The notes below the pieces were generated by a model. It was not told where the DNA came from, searched no databases, and saw nothing but the letters and a program-made list of their open reading frames with translations. A program made the position numbers and the translations under genes. From Apostichopus japonicus (Eukaryota; Echinodermata; Holothuroidea; Aspidochirotida; Stichopodidae), in assembly GCF_037975245.1 (NCBI RefSeq), contig NC_092568.1:39264631-39328630 (forward strand): DNA of 64,000 nucleotides, written 5' to 3'. Shown piece after piece: positions 54,401 through 64,000 of this stretch. Each line of letters starts with the position of its first letter. Positions within the stretch are counted from its first letter, which is position 1.

Positions 54401-57400
54401 CTGTTTTTTCTCTATAATATCATGACTTGTTTTTGTTTTCTTCTTTCCATGTATTCGTTTCTTTGTAGTGGGTAAGTTTTGATTATGATCGACAATTGTA
54501 GAACCGTGTTATTATCTATTCCAACGAAGGCAATAAAATAGTGTTAAGTCTTCATTTTCATTTACAATTTGAATGAAATATTATAATTAGCACACTTTGA
54601 TAACGCACGATTTAATGCAATAAAACGGTCATCAATTACAAAGATGGTAATGCCATAAGGAGAGACGATTGTTGTAAAATGAATTTGAAAATCTAGCATT
54701 CTTAATTGATCTTGTGAGCTAGTGAAGTAGAGAGCCAAAAGCAGCGGTAAAGTTACCGAAAACTAGTTGTTACAGTTATAGTAAACTGACATTTTAAAGT
54801 CACTGTGCTTGTGTTCTTAATATTTATTCTATTAAATGATGATTTGTTTGTTTTCTTCTTTCCATTGATTCGTTTCTTTATAGCTGGTAAGTTTTGATCA
54901 TGATTATCATTTGTAGAACCGTGCCATTTTCTATTCCCACGAGGGCAATCAAGTCCTGTAAATTCTTTATTTTTATGCACAATTCGATGGTAAATCATAA
55001 TAAGCACAACTTTGGTAACGCTCGTTTAAATACATTGACATGTTTATAGATTATACGAATGGCAATGTCAATGAAGCTGGAACTCATTTCTAAATATTGT
55101 TTTTCTCAATATAATGTATCCGTTGTTGATAAGAGCAAGTGAAGTGATGAGCCAAGTACAAAGAGAAAACTCATGAAAACAAGTTGTTTCTCTAATAAAT
55201 ATATTTACAATTAGTGCCACTCTCCTAGTATTTTGAATATAATTTCTCCATGATATAACGATTTGTTCTTTACTTCTATCTATTCGTTTCCTTTCAGATG
55301 GTAGGTCTTTATCATGATTAACGATTGTAGACAGATGTTTTTACCAATTCCCCCTTTCACAAAAGCCACAGGGGAAATCGCCTTCTTTTAATTCTTTCTA
55401 TTCATCATCAACAATGTCAATCATATGTTACACTTTTCACTTTTTTTTATCACGGATGACAAGTTTATAAACATACAACGATATGTTGTCAGCTGGTGAG
55501 GTTAACAGCCAAAAGCAGCGGAAAAGTTATTGAAAACTAGTTGTTTCAGTAATGATAAACTTTGAAAGTCAATTGGTAACGCACGATTTAATACAATACA
55601 ATGGACATCGATTACATAGATGGTATTGCCATGAAGAGAGGTGATTGTTGTGAAATGAATTTGTAAATCTAACATTCTTCATTGATGTTGTGAGCAAGTC
55701 AAGTTAAGAGCCAACAGCAGCGGAAAAGTGACGGAAAATAGTTGTCACAGCTATAGTAAACTGACAAGTTAAAGTCAATGTACTTGTGTTTAAACTGTTT
55801 TCTCTACTATATGATGATTTTTTTATTTATTTATTTTTCTTTCCATATATTTGTTTCTTTGTAGCTGGTAAGTTTTGATCATGATCGACAGTTGTAGAAT
55901 CTTATCATTATCTATTCCCACGAGGGCAATCAATTACTGCAACTTCTTATTTTCATACAAAATTGCCATTTATAAAATATTATAATTAGCACATCTTTGG
56001 TAACAGACGATTTAATATAATAAAATGGTCATCGATTACATAGATCGTAATGTCAAAATGAAAAGCGATGATTAATTAGAAAAGAAATTGTAACTCTAGA
56101 ATTATTCATTTATTCTGTGAGCTAGTGTGGTAAAGGGCTAAAATCAGCGGAAAAGTTACGGAAAACTAGTTGTTGCAATTACAATAAACTGACATTTTAA
56201 AATCACTGTGCTTGTGTTTTTACTGGTTTTTCTCCATTATATGATGATTTGGTTTTTGTTTTCTTCTTTCCATGTATTCGTTTCTTTTTAGTGGGTAAGT
56301 TTTGATTATGATCGACAATTGTAGAACAGTGTCATCAACTATTCCCACGAGGGCAATCAATTACTGTAAACTATTTATTTTCATACAAAATTTCACTGAA
56401 ATTATATACTCAGCACAACTATGGTAACGAACGTATAAACGCAAATAGTACATCACAATAGTCATCGATTACATAGATAGTTTTGCCATGAAGAGAGATG
56501 ATTGTTGTTAAATGAATTTGTAAATTTAGCATTCTTCATTGATCTTGTGAGCTAGTGAAGTTAAGAGCCAAAAGCAGCGATAAAGTTACCGAAAACTAGT
56601 TGTAACAGTTATAGTAAACTGACATTTTAAAGTCACTGTGATTGTGTTCTTAATATTTACTCTATTAAATGATGATTTGTTTGTTTTATTCTTTCCATTC
56701 ATTCGTTTCTTTATAGCTGGTAAGTTTTGATCATGATTATCATTTGTAGAACCGTGCCATTTTCTATTCCCACTAGGGCAATCAAGTCCTGTAAATTCTT
56801 TATTTTTATGCACAATTCAATGGAATATCATACTTATCACAACTTAGGTAACGCACGTTTAAATACATTGACATGTTTATCGATTATACGAAAGGCAATG
56901 TCAATGAAGCTGGAACTCATTTCTAAATATTGTTCTTCTCTATATAATGTATCCGTTGTTGATAAGAGCATGTGAAGTGATGAGCCAAGTACAAAGAGAA
57001 AACTCATGAAAACAAGTTGTTTCTCTAATAAATATATTTACAATTAATGTCACTGTGTTAGTGTTTTGAATATGATTTCTCCATGATATAACGATTTGTT
57101 CTTTACTTCTATCTATTCGTTTCCTTTCAGATGGTAGGTCTTTATCATGATTAACGATTGTAGACACATGTTATTACCTATTCCCCCTTTCACAAAAGCC
57201 ACAGGGAAATCGATTTCTGTAATTCTTTATATTCATCATCAACAATGTCAATCATATGTTACACTTTTCACTTTTTTGATCACGAATGACAAGTTCATAA
57301 ACATACAACGATATGTTGTGAGCTAGTGAGGTTATTCGCCAAAAGCAGCGGAAAAGTTATGGAAAACTAGTTGTTTCAGTTATGATAAACTTTGAAAGTC

Positions 57401-57769
57401 AATAGGTAACGCACGATTTAATACAATACTATGGACATCGATTACATATATGGTATTGCCATGAAGAGAGGTGATTGTTGTGAAATGAATTTGTAAATCA
57501 AACATTCTTAATTGATGTTGTGAGCAAGTCAAGTTAAGAGCCAACAGCAGCGGAAAAGTGACGGAAAACTAGTTGTCACAGCTATAGTAAACTGACATGT
57601 TAAAGTCAATGTACTTGTGTTTTAACTGTTTTTCTCTACTATATGATGATTTTTTCTTTCTTTTTTCTTTCTTTATATTTGTTTCTTTGTAGCTGGTAAG
57701 TTTTGATCATGATCGACAATTGTAGAATCTTATCATTATCTATTCCCACGAGAGCAATCAATTACTGCA
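48436..57769 (+). other. Array part 3: cassettes 27-46
   Basis: Triplet positions: CTG 48987, TTG 49520, TGG 49939, GAA 50316, TGG 50856, CCG 51270, ATG 51688, CTG 52244, TGG 52666, CTG 53081, ATG 53495, CTG 54048, TGG 54469, CTG 54884, ATG 55298, CTG 55865, TGG 56292, CTG 56717, ATG 57131, CTG 57693. From 52666 on the order TGG, CTG, ATG, CTG repeats about every 1.8 kb, a clear four-cassette higher-order repeat. The part ends at a transposon-like insertion. Confidence 0.55.
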
Positions 57770-59177
57770 TCTTGGGACGTCGCTAGAGGGGGTGTGGGCG
57801 TGTCTCACCCCCCCCCCCTTCAATCTTGGTAAAAATGACGATAGTTGGAAAATTTGAGTGCGACAGTCGGAATTTTCGAATGTCGCTCTCTAATTTTACC
57901 GACTGTCGCATCTAATTTTTTCGACTGTCGCACTCTTATTTTCATATATTCTTGTAATTTGTGAGTGACAGAGTGACCTAAAATTTTCGGTCAAAGTTAA
58001 CCTTTGATCAGTGATATTTACCACGTTTTCCTTGTCACATTGAGAAATTGTATCTCACGATCCTTATACTCCACCATACAAAACATCGTATGATTTAGAA
58101 TACTCTAAAAAAAAACGCCTAATAGGTCTACTGTACAACGTTCGCCCGCTTCAATTCGGATAATTTATGTATTAATTTTGCTATTGGGTGGGTTGGCCCT
58201 GTTCGCTAGCTTCAAGAAGTTCAGGATATCTACATTTTCTCTATGGTATACAATTAAAACACTCAATGCTAATCTACGGAAGCTTAATAGTGCCATCAAC
58301 ATAAGAAAACCTTTGCCCCATAAGGTGACATTTTTCAGTAAATTGTTTAGATAACAAGATAAAATCTTATCAAAAATCAGAAATATGTTGGAATGCTCAG
58401 TTGCTTTAACTGGGCAATTGACCAATTTTCTGCAAAATGTTTAATTGACAATTTATCATATCTCGTCATTTGGACATTTTTCTGCAAAATGTTCAATTGT
58501 TCGCTTCATTCCATCTGATCAATTGAAAAAATTTTTGCAAAATGTTTAATTGACAACTTATCTTATCTTGTCCACTGGACTTTTTTTGGCAAAATGTTCA
58601 ATTGTTCACTTCATTCTATTTTGTTCAACATGTTAGTGTGCATATCATATAGGCATGCATCGGTTTTTACATCGCATGCCAATAACACACAATCATTTGC
58701 CGTGTTATTACCCTTCAATTTTGGTTACAATTATTGGGGAAGTCGTTACAATAATAATGGTGATGATAATATCAGTTAAACCATTGAAAAACACATTGCA
58801 AATTATTTTTTTTTCAGTAGGTGCCGAAAAATTCTTATAATATTGCCCGAATTTTCACAACAAAATTTGGTTGAGGGGCTGCAGCCCCCGCCTCCTACGC
58901 CTATGACTATATTCAGTTGCTTACTTGCTTAACCAGAGTAATTAATAAGTTTGTGAAGTGAGGGCCAGTGGTACAAATATATCGAAAAAAGTTCGGAACA
59001 AAAGTGCAGTCGCGAAAGATGGTGTGTCTAACTGACACTGATCGCATCGTTGACGAGTAGTACAGGGGGGGGGGGGGGTACAAGGTCGAAATTTTCTGGC
59101 TCCAAAAACCATCCAGTTGGAATTTCAGCCACTGCATCCCCCCCCCCCTTTCAATCATCAGGCCTTAGCTACGTCCT
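57770..59177. mobile_element. 1.4-kb non-autonomous DNA transposon inserted in the array
   Basis: The array word TTACTGCA stands on both sides (57762-57769 and 59178-59185), and the unit resumes normally after it, so this is an insertion with an 8-bp target duplication. The ends carry GGGACGTCGCTA and, inverted, AGGACGTAGCTA, near but not exactly at the borders. Inside are C-runs at both flanks, a segment shared with 15980-16275, a roughly 100-bp tandem repeat near 58410-58620 (TGCAAAATGTTYAATTG words), and a MITE-like end CCTCCTACGCC near 58890. No transposase is seen, and the small frames are not genes. Confidence 0.8.
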
Positions 59178-59185
59178 TTACTGCA

Positions 59186-62100
59186 ACTACTTTATTTTCA
59201 TACAAAATTGCAATGAAATATTATAATTAGCACAACTTTGGTAACAGACGATTTAATAAAATAAAATGGTCATGGATTACAAAGATCGTAAAGTCAATGA
59301 AAAGAGATGATTAATTAGAAACGAAGTTGTAACTCTAAATTTATTCTTTTATTCTGTGAGCTGGTGTGGTGAAGGGCCAAAATCAGCGGAAAAGTTACGG
59401 AAAACTAGTTGTTGTCGTTACAGAAAACTGACATTTTAAAGTCACTGTGCTTGTGTTTTTACTGTTTTTTTCTCCATTATATGATGATTTGTTTGTTTTC
59501 CTATTTCCATCTATTCAATTCTTTGTAGTGGGTAAGTTTTGATTATGATCAACAATTGTAGAACCGTGTTATTATCTATTCTCACTAGGGCAATAAAATA
59601 GTGTAAATTCTTTATTTTCATTCACAATTTGAATGAAATATTATAATTAGCACACTTTTGATAACGCACGATTTAATGCAATAAAACGGTCATCGATTAC
59701 AAAGATGGTAATGCGATAAAGAGAGACGATTGTTGTAAATATGAATTTGTAAATTTAGCCTTCTTCATCGATCCTGTGAGCTAGTGAACTTAAGAGCCAA
59801 AAGCAGTGGTAAAGTTACCGAAAACTAGTTGTTACAGTTATAGTAAACTGACATTTTAAAGTCACTGTGCTTGTGTTCTTAATATTAACTCTATTAAATG
59901 ATGATTTGTTTGTTTTCTTCTTTCCATTTACTCGTTTCTTTATAGCCGGTAAGTTTGACATGATTATCATTTGTAGAACCGTGTCATTTTCTATTCCCAC
60001 GAGGGCAATCAAGTCCTGTAAATTCTTTATTTGTATGCACAATCAATGGAATATCATACTTAGCACAACATAAAGCACGTTTAAATACATTGACATGTTT
60101 ATCGATTATACGAAAACCAATGTCAATGAAGCCGGAACTCATTTTTGAATATTGTTTTTCTCAATATAATGTACCCGTTGATGATAAGAGCAAGTGAAGT
60201 GATGAGCCAATTACAACGAGAAAATTCATGAAAACAAATTGTTTCTCTAATAAATATATTTACAATTAATGCCACTGTGCTAGTATTTTTAATATGATTT
60301 CTCCATGATATAAAGATTTGTTCTTTACTTTGATCTATTCGTTTCCTTTCAGATGGTAGGTCTTTATCATGATTAACGATTGTAGACACATGTTATTACC
60401 TATTCCCCTTTCCACAAAAGCCACAGGGGAAATCGAATTCTTTTAATTCTTTATATTCATCATCAACAATGTCAATCATATGTTACACGTTTCAATTTTT
60501 TTGATCACGAATGACAAGTTCATAAACATACAACGATATATTGTGAGCTGGTGAGGTTAATAGCCAAAAGCAGCGGAAAAGTTATGGTTAACTTGTTGTC
60601 TCAGTTATAATGATAAACTTTAAAAGTTAATTGGTATTGCACGATTTAATACAATACAATGGACATCGATTACATAGACGGTATTGCCATGAAGAGAGGT
60701 GATTGTTGTGAAATGAATTTGTAAATCTAACATTCTTCATTGATGTTGTGAGCAAGTCAAGTTAAGAGCCAACAGCAGCGGAAAAGTGACGGAAAACTAG
60801 TTGTCACAGCTATAGTAATCTGACATGTTAAAGTCAATGTACTTGTGTATTAACTGTTTTTCTCTACTATATGATGATTTTTTTATTTTTTTATTTCCAT
60901 ATATTTGTCTCTTTGTAGCTGGTAAGTTTTGATCATGATCGACAATTGTAGAATCTTATCATTATCTTTTCCCACGAGGGCAATCAAGTACTGCAAATTC
61001 TTTATTTTCATACAAAATTGCAATGAAATATTATAGTTAGCACAACGTTGGTAGCGCACGATTTCATACAATAAAATGGTCATCGATTACTTCATTGATG
61101 TTGTGAGCTAGTGAAGTCAAGAGCCAAAAGTATCGGCAGAGTTACGGAAAACTATTTGTCACAGAACAAGTAAACTGACATTTTAAAGTCACTGTGCTTG
61201 TGTTTTAACTGTATTCTCTATTATATGATGATATGTTTTTTTTTCTTCTTCTATCCATCTATTTGTGTTTGTTTTTTTGTAGTTGGTAAGTTTTGATGAT
61301 GATCGACAATTGTATAACCGTGATATTATCTATTCCCACAAGGGCAATCAATCACTGTAACATTTTATTTTCATACACAATTTGATAAAATATTATAATA
61401 AGCACAACTTTGGTAACGCACGATTAAAAACAATAAAATGGTTATCGAGTATATTAATGGCAATTTTAATGAGGCTTGAATTCTTATTTTTCTCTATATA
61501 ATGTATCCGTTGATGATATGAGCAAGTGAAGTGACGAGCCAAATACAAAGTAAATGCTCATGAAAACAAGCTTTTTCTCTAATAATATTCTTACACTAAA
61601 AGTCGCTGTGCTTGTGTTTTGAATATGTTTGTCTCCATGATATAACGATTTGTTCTTTACTTCTATCTATTCGTTTCTTTTCAGGACGTAAGTCTTTATC
61701 ATGATTAACGATTGTATACACATGTTATTACCTATTCCCGTTTCACGAAAGCTACAAAGGAAATCGATTCCTGTTTTTCCTTCTTTTAATTCATCATCAA
61801 CAATGGAAATCATATGTTACACTTTTCACATTTAAGATCACGAATGACAAGTTCAATAAACATACAACGATATGTTGTGAGCTGGTGAGGTTAATAGCCA
61901 AAAGCAGCGGAAAAGTTATGGAAAACTAGTTGTTTCAGTAATAGTAAACTGACATGTTAAGGTCGCTGTGCTTGTGTTTTTAGTTTTTTTTTTCTTTATT
62001 AAATGATGATTGGTTGGTTGTTTCCCCCATTTATTCGTTTCTTTTATAGCCGGTAAACTTTTACCATGATCCTTATTTGTAGAACAATGTCATTTTTCAT

Positions 62101-62195
62101 TCCCACGAGTGCAATCAAGGCCTGTAAATTCTAAATTTTTATACACAATTTAAATGAAATATTATAATTAGCCCAACTATGGTAACGCACATTTA
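59186..62195 (+). other. Array part 4: cassettes 47-53
   Basis: Triplet positions: TGG 59529, CCG 59946, ATG 60353, CTG 60919, TTG 61283, GAC 61685, CCG 62050 (donor GTAAAC, weakened). The first four continue the four-cassette order across the insertion. The last three are closer together (about 365-400 bp) and resemble part 1. The array then stops where a LINE 3' end begins, so its true end may lie beyond the LINE. Confidence 0.55.
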
Positions 62196-64000
62196 AATAC
62201 AATAATAATAACAATAATAATAAATACTACTTATAAAGCGCCTCCCAAAAATCTCGAAGCGCTGTACAGTGAAAAGAAAGTCAAAAACAGATAAACCAGG
62301 CTAGAAACCAAAAGATGCAAACTCAAAAAGATACGAAATACAATATACAGAAAAACAGCTAAGAGGATAAGACTATAGTAACCTACAAAAATAAATCAGG
62401 CTAAAAAGCAAACTAGTAACCATATAAAAAGAAGGAAATACTGTGACAGTTAAAAACAGCTAAAAAGGTAAGTTTTCAAATCTTTCTTAAAACGGTTAAG
62501 ATGAGGTGCTTCACGAAGGTCGCAAAGCAAATTGTTCCAGACTTCGGGAGCTGCAGCGCTGAAACATCTGTCTCCGTAGAATCTAGTGTTGCACCTGCGA
62601 GGACGACAAAGGAGGGTTTCGGACGACGAGCGGAGACGACGTTGTGGTGAGTAGGAAGCGACGAGGTCCGTCAGATAACTAGGGGGCATACCGTGAATAG
62701 CTTTGAAGGCAAGAAGGGCAACTTTGTAACGAATGCGAAGATGGAGGGGCAGCCAGTGCAGATCACGGAGGATTGGAGTAATATGGTCGTGCTTCTTGGA
62801 ACGTGTGACAAGACGGGCGGCCGAGTTCTGAATGAGCTGAAGTTTGGAAAGTTCAGTGGATGGAATGCCGTACAGGAGGCTGTTGCAGTAGTCCAAGCGG
62901 GACGTAATGAATGCATGGACGAGTCGTTCGGTAGATTTGTGGTCGAGGTATTTGGCGAGTTGTCCGATCTTGTATAATGCGAATGAAGCTGCGGAGGCGG
63001 TGTTCTTTACATGATGTTTCATGTTGAGGTTACAATCAACGATGACTCCGAGGCTCTTAGCTTTCAATACAGTGTCAACGAATGAATCATCAACTGCAAT
63101 TTTAGGTGATGTTGGGCACTTCAGGAATTTCGAAGAGATATGCAGGACCTCTGTTTTAGAGTCATTGAACATTAATTTGTTCTGTATGCTCCAGGACTTA
63201 ATGTCACGTATGCAGGACTCCAGACGAGATATCGAAATTTCACGGTTACCAGGACTTAAGGTAAGATACAGTTGGGTATCGTCGGCGTAGGACATATAAT
63301 CTATACCATGAGCGGAGACGATGTCCCTAAGTGGAGCAACATACATGGCGAAAATGGATGGTCCCAGTACGGAGCCTTGTGGCACGCCGTCATTGAGGTT
63401 ACGCGGGGTCGAGCGGGCTCCTCTTATATTTACAGAAAAACTGCGGCCCCTCAAATAGGATTCGAACCACTTCCGAGCTGTGGCAAGAATACCGTAGCGG
63501 TTCTGAAGACGTTCAAGTATGATGTCGTGATCGATTGTATCGAAGGCCGCAGAGAAATCCAATAAAACCAGCACAGCTTCTTGACAATGATCGACAGCTT
63601 CCAAGAGATCGTTCTGTATACGAAGCATAGCTGTCTCAGTGCTGTGGTGCTTACGGTACGCGGATTGTTTCGGAGCATGAAAACCCTCCCGTTGGAGGTA
63701 ATCATTGATTTGGGCAGCGGCTGCTCGCTCTATAGTCTTAAAGATGAACTTCAGGTTCGAAATCGGACGGTAATTCTGTTGGTTGTTTTTATTCAAGTTT
63801 GTCTTCTTCACTTCTTCAGAATGGGAACAACTTGAGCAGATTTCAAAGATTCCGGAATAACTCCAGTTGAAAGTGAGTAATTGACGATGCTCGTAATGTG
63901 TGGAAGCAGAAGATCCAAACATGACTTTAGAACGTCCATAGGAATTGGGTCCAGAGAACAGGACGAAGAAGGCGATTTCATTATGAGTTTCCGAACTCTC
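62196..64000 (-). mobile_element. L2/CR1-like LINE, 3' part, continues past the window
   Basis: On the minus strand the element ends in an A/T trinucleotide tail (ATTATTATTG-type, near 62200-62222), preceded by a roughly 250-bp 3' UTR with GCGCTTCGAGATTTTTGGG and AGGCGCTTTATAAGTAGT. Upstream is the reverse transcriptase frame. The 5' part, including any endonuclease, lies outside the window. It has inserted into the end of the microexon array, at array sequence ATTTAAATACAA, and so is younger than the array. Confidence 0.9.
62450..64000 (-). pseudogene. LINE reverse transcriptase, L2/CR1-like, frameshifted
   Basis: The 490-codon open stretch (63922-62450) covers most of the RT. It contains NYRPISNLKFIFKTIER (residues about 50-66), palm motif A in LLDFSAAFDTIDH (about 120-132), GVPQGSVLGP (179-188), the catalytic YADD (212-215), and the post-RT region with LDYCNSLLYGIP, HDHITPILRDLHWLPL and PEVWNNL. 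The first 35 or so residues of that frame are not RT. The real upstream frame (SCSLDPIPMDVLKSC through VVPILKK) ends at a TGA caused by an exact tandem duplication of 8 bp at 63803-63818. The enzyme copies the element RNA at a nicked target, but this copy is broken unless the duplication is an assembly error. The terminal FKKDLKTYLF agrees with the family's usual C-terminus. Confidence 0.9.

Larger units (their letters stand above)
36900..62195 (+). repeat. 25-kb tandem array of 53 splice-site cassettes (putative 3-nt microexons)
   Basis: Diverged units, mostly 365-430 bp apart and 500-585 bp where a cassette-less partial unit is interposed. Each intact unit has a pyrimidine tract (typically TTCGTTTCTTTGTAG or TTCGTTTCCTTTCAG), exactly three bases, then a donor. 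Donors are GTAAGT in 37, GTAGGT in 11, GTCAGT, GTAAGA and GTAAAC once each; two are broken (ATAAGT, ATAATT). All 53 keep AG (37 TAG, 16 CAG). Triplets: CTG 13, ATG 11, TGG 10, TTG 6, CCG 6, GAC 3, AAG 2, GAA 1, CAG 1; 49 end in G, the preferred last exon base, and none is a stop in phase 0. Flanks are nearly constant while the first two triplet bases vary. The repeat structure is seen directly; use as exons is inferred. The recurrent minus-strand frames are shadows of the unit. Confidence 0.95.

Noticed and set aside
41244-60389. Family of about 75-codon minus-strand frames beginning MSTIVNHDKDLPSE, and a second family beginning MHKNKEFTGLDCP, repeated through the array
   Set aside because: They recur only because the tandem unit recurs. 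They cross the splice cassettes in antisense, many copies are broken by indels, lengths differ from copy to copy, and no start context or motif supports a protein.
36900-62195. CRISPR-like array
   Set aside because: Units are hundreds of bases long, diverged, contain higher-order duplications and have no short identical repeat with unique spacers; the window is clearly animal DNA.
36900-62195. True zero-length recursive splice sites (AG|GT) as the array's function
   Set aside because: AG and GT are always separated by exactly three bases, so each use would leave a triplet in the RNA. Recursive-type splicing is still the likely mechanism, but not with zero-length exons.
62671-62977. Other-frame open stretches opposite and within the LINE (e.g. 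62693-62977 +, 62916-62671 -)
   Set aside because: Shadows of the RT frame.

Overview
This is repeat-rich animal DNA with no bacterial-style gene organisation. It has GT-AG splice signals, L2/CR1-like and Penelope-like retroelements, hAT-like MITEs, long (TA)n and (ATG)n tracts, and many short TAGGCCTA-type words. A marine deuterostome, most likely an echinoderm, fits best; this is inference, since no gene here identifies the species.

Layout: 1-6 kb holds two convincing minus-strand coding exons (3492-3448 and 2850-2747) of an unidentified host gene. 6-16 kb is intergenic or intronic sequence with a decayed LINE (7251-6640), a tRNA-like SINE, a hAT-type MITE with an 8-bp target duplication (9058-9427), and a transposon-domain pseudogene between 173-bp direct repeats. 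17.28-19.84 kb is a foldback-like element: two inverted minisatellite arrays bounded by a 9-bp direct repeat. 21.5-24.3 kb is a G-rich minisatellite followed by a 350-520 bp tandem array. 27.4-30.7 kb holds a Penelope-like RT relic and several MITEs. 31-35.6 kb has no recognisable gene.

The striking part is 36.9-62.2 kb, about 25 kb of diverged tandem units running on the + strand. At the centre of each intact unit is a pyrimidine tract, then YAG, then exactly three bases, then a 5' splice-site hexamer (usually GTAAGT or GTAGGT). I counted 53 such cassettes. All keep the AG, 51 keep the GT, and the spacing is three bases in every one. The flanks are nearly constant between copies, yet the first two bases of the triplet vary strongly (CTG, ATG, TGG, TTG, CCG, GAC, AAG, GAA, CAG). 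The simplest reading is an array of 3-nt microexons, each adding one codon's worth of sequence by sequential (recursive-type) splicing. Small candidate exons of 36, 45 and 9 nt, all multiples of three, lie just upstream on the same strand. If a codon is split as G|NN, most triplet differences between paralogous units become synonymous and the array reads as a Val-Ala-Asp-Ala repeat; in phase 0 it would read as a Trp-Pro/Leu-Met-Leu repeat. No transcript evidence is available here, so a satellite that merely resembles splice sites remains the alternative.

The array is interrupted by a 1.4-kb transposon-like insertion (57770-59177) with an 8-bp target duplication. It ends where an L2/CR1-like LINE (62196 to beyond the window edge, minus strand) has inserted. 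That LINE's reverse transcriptase frame is broken by an exact 8-bp tandem duplication.
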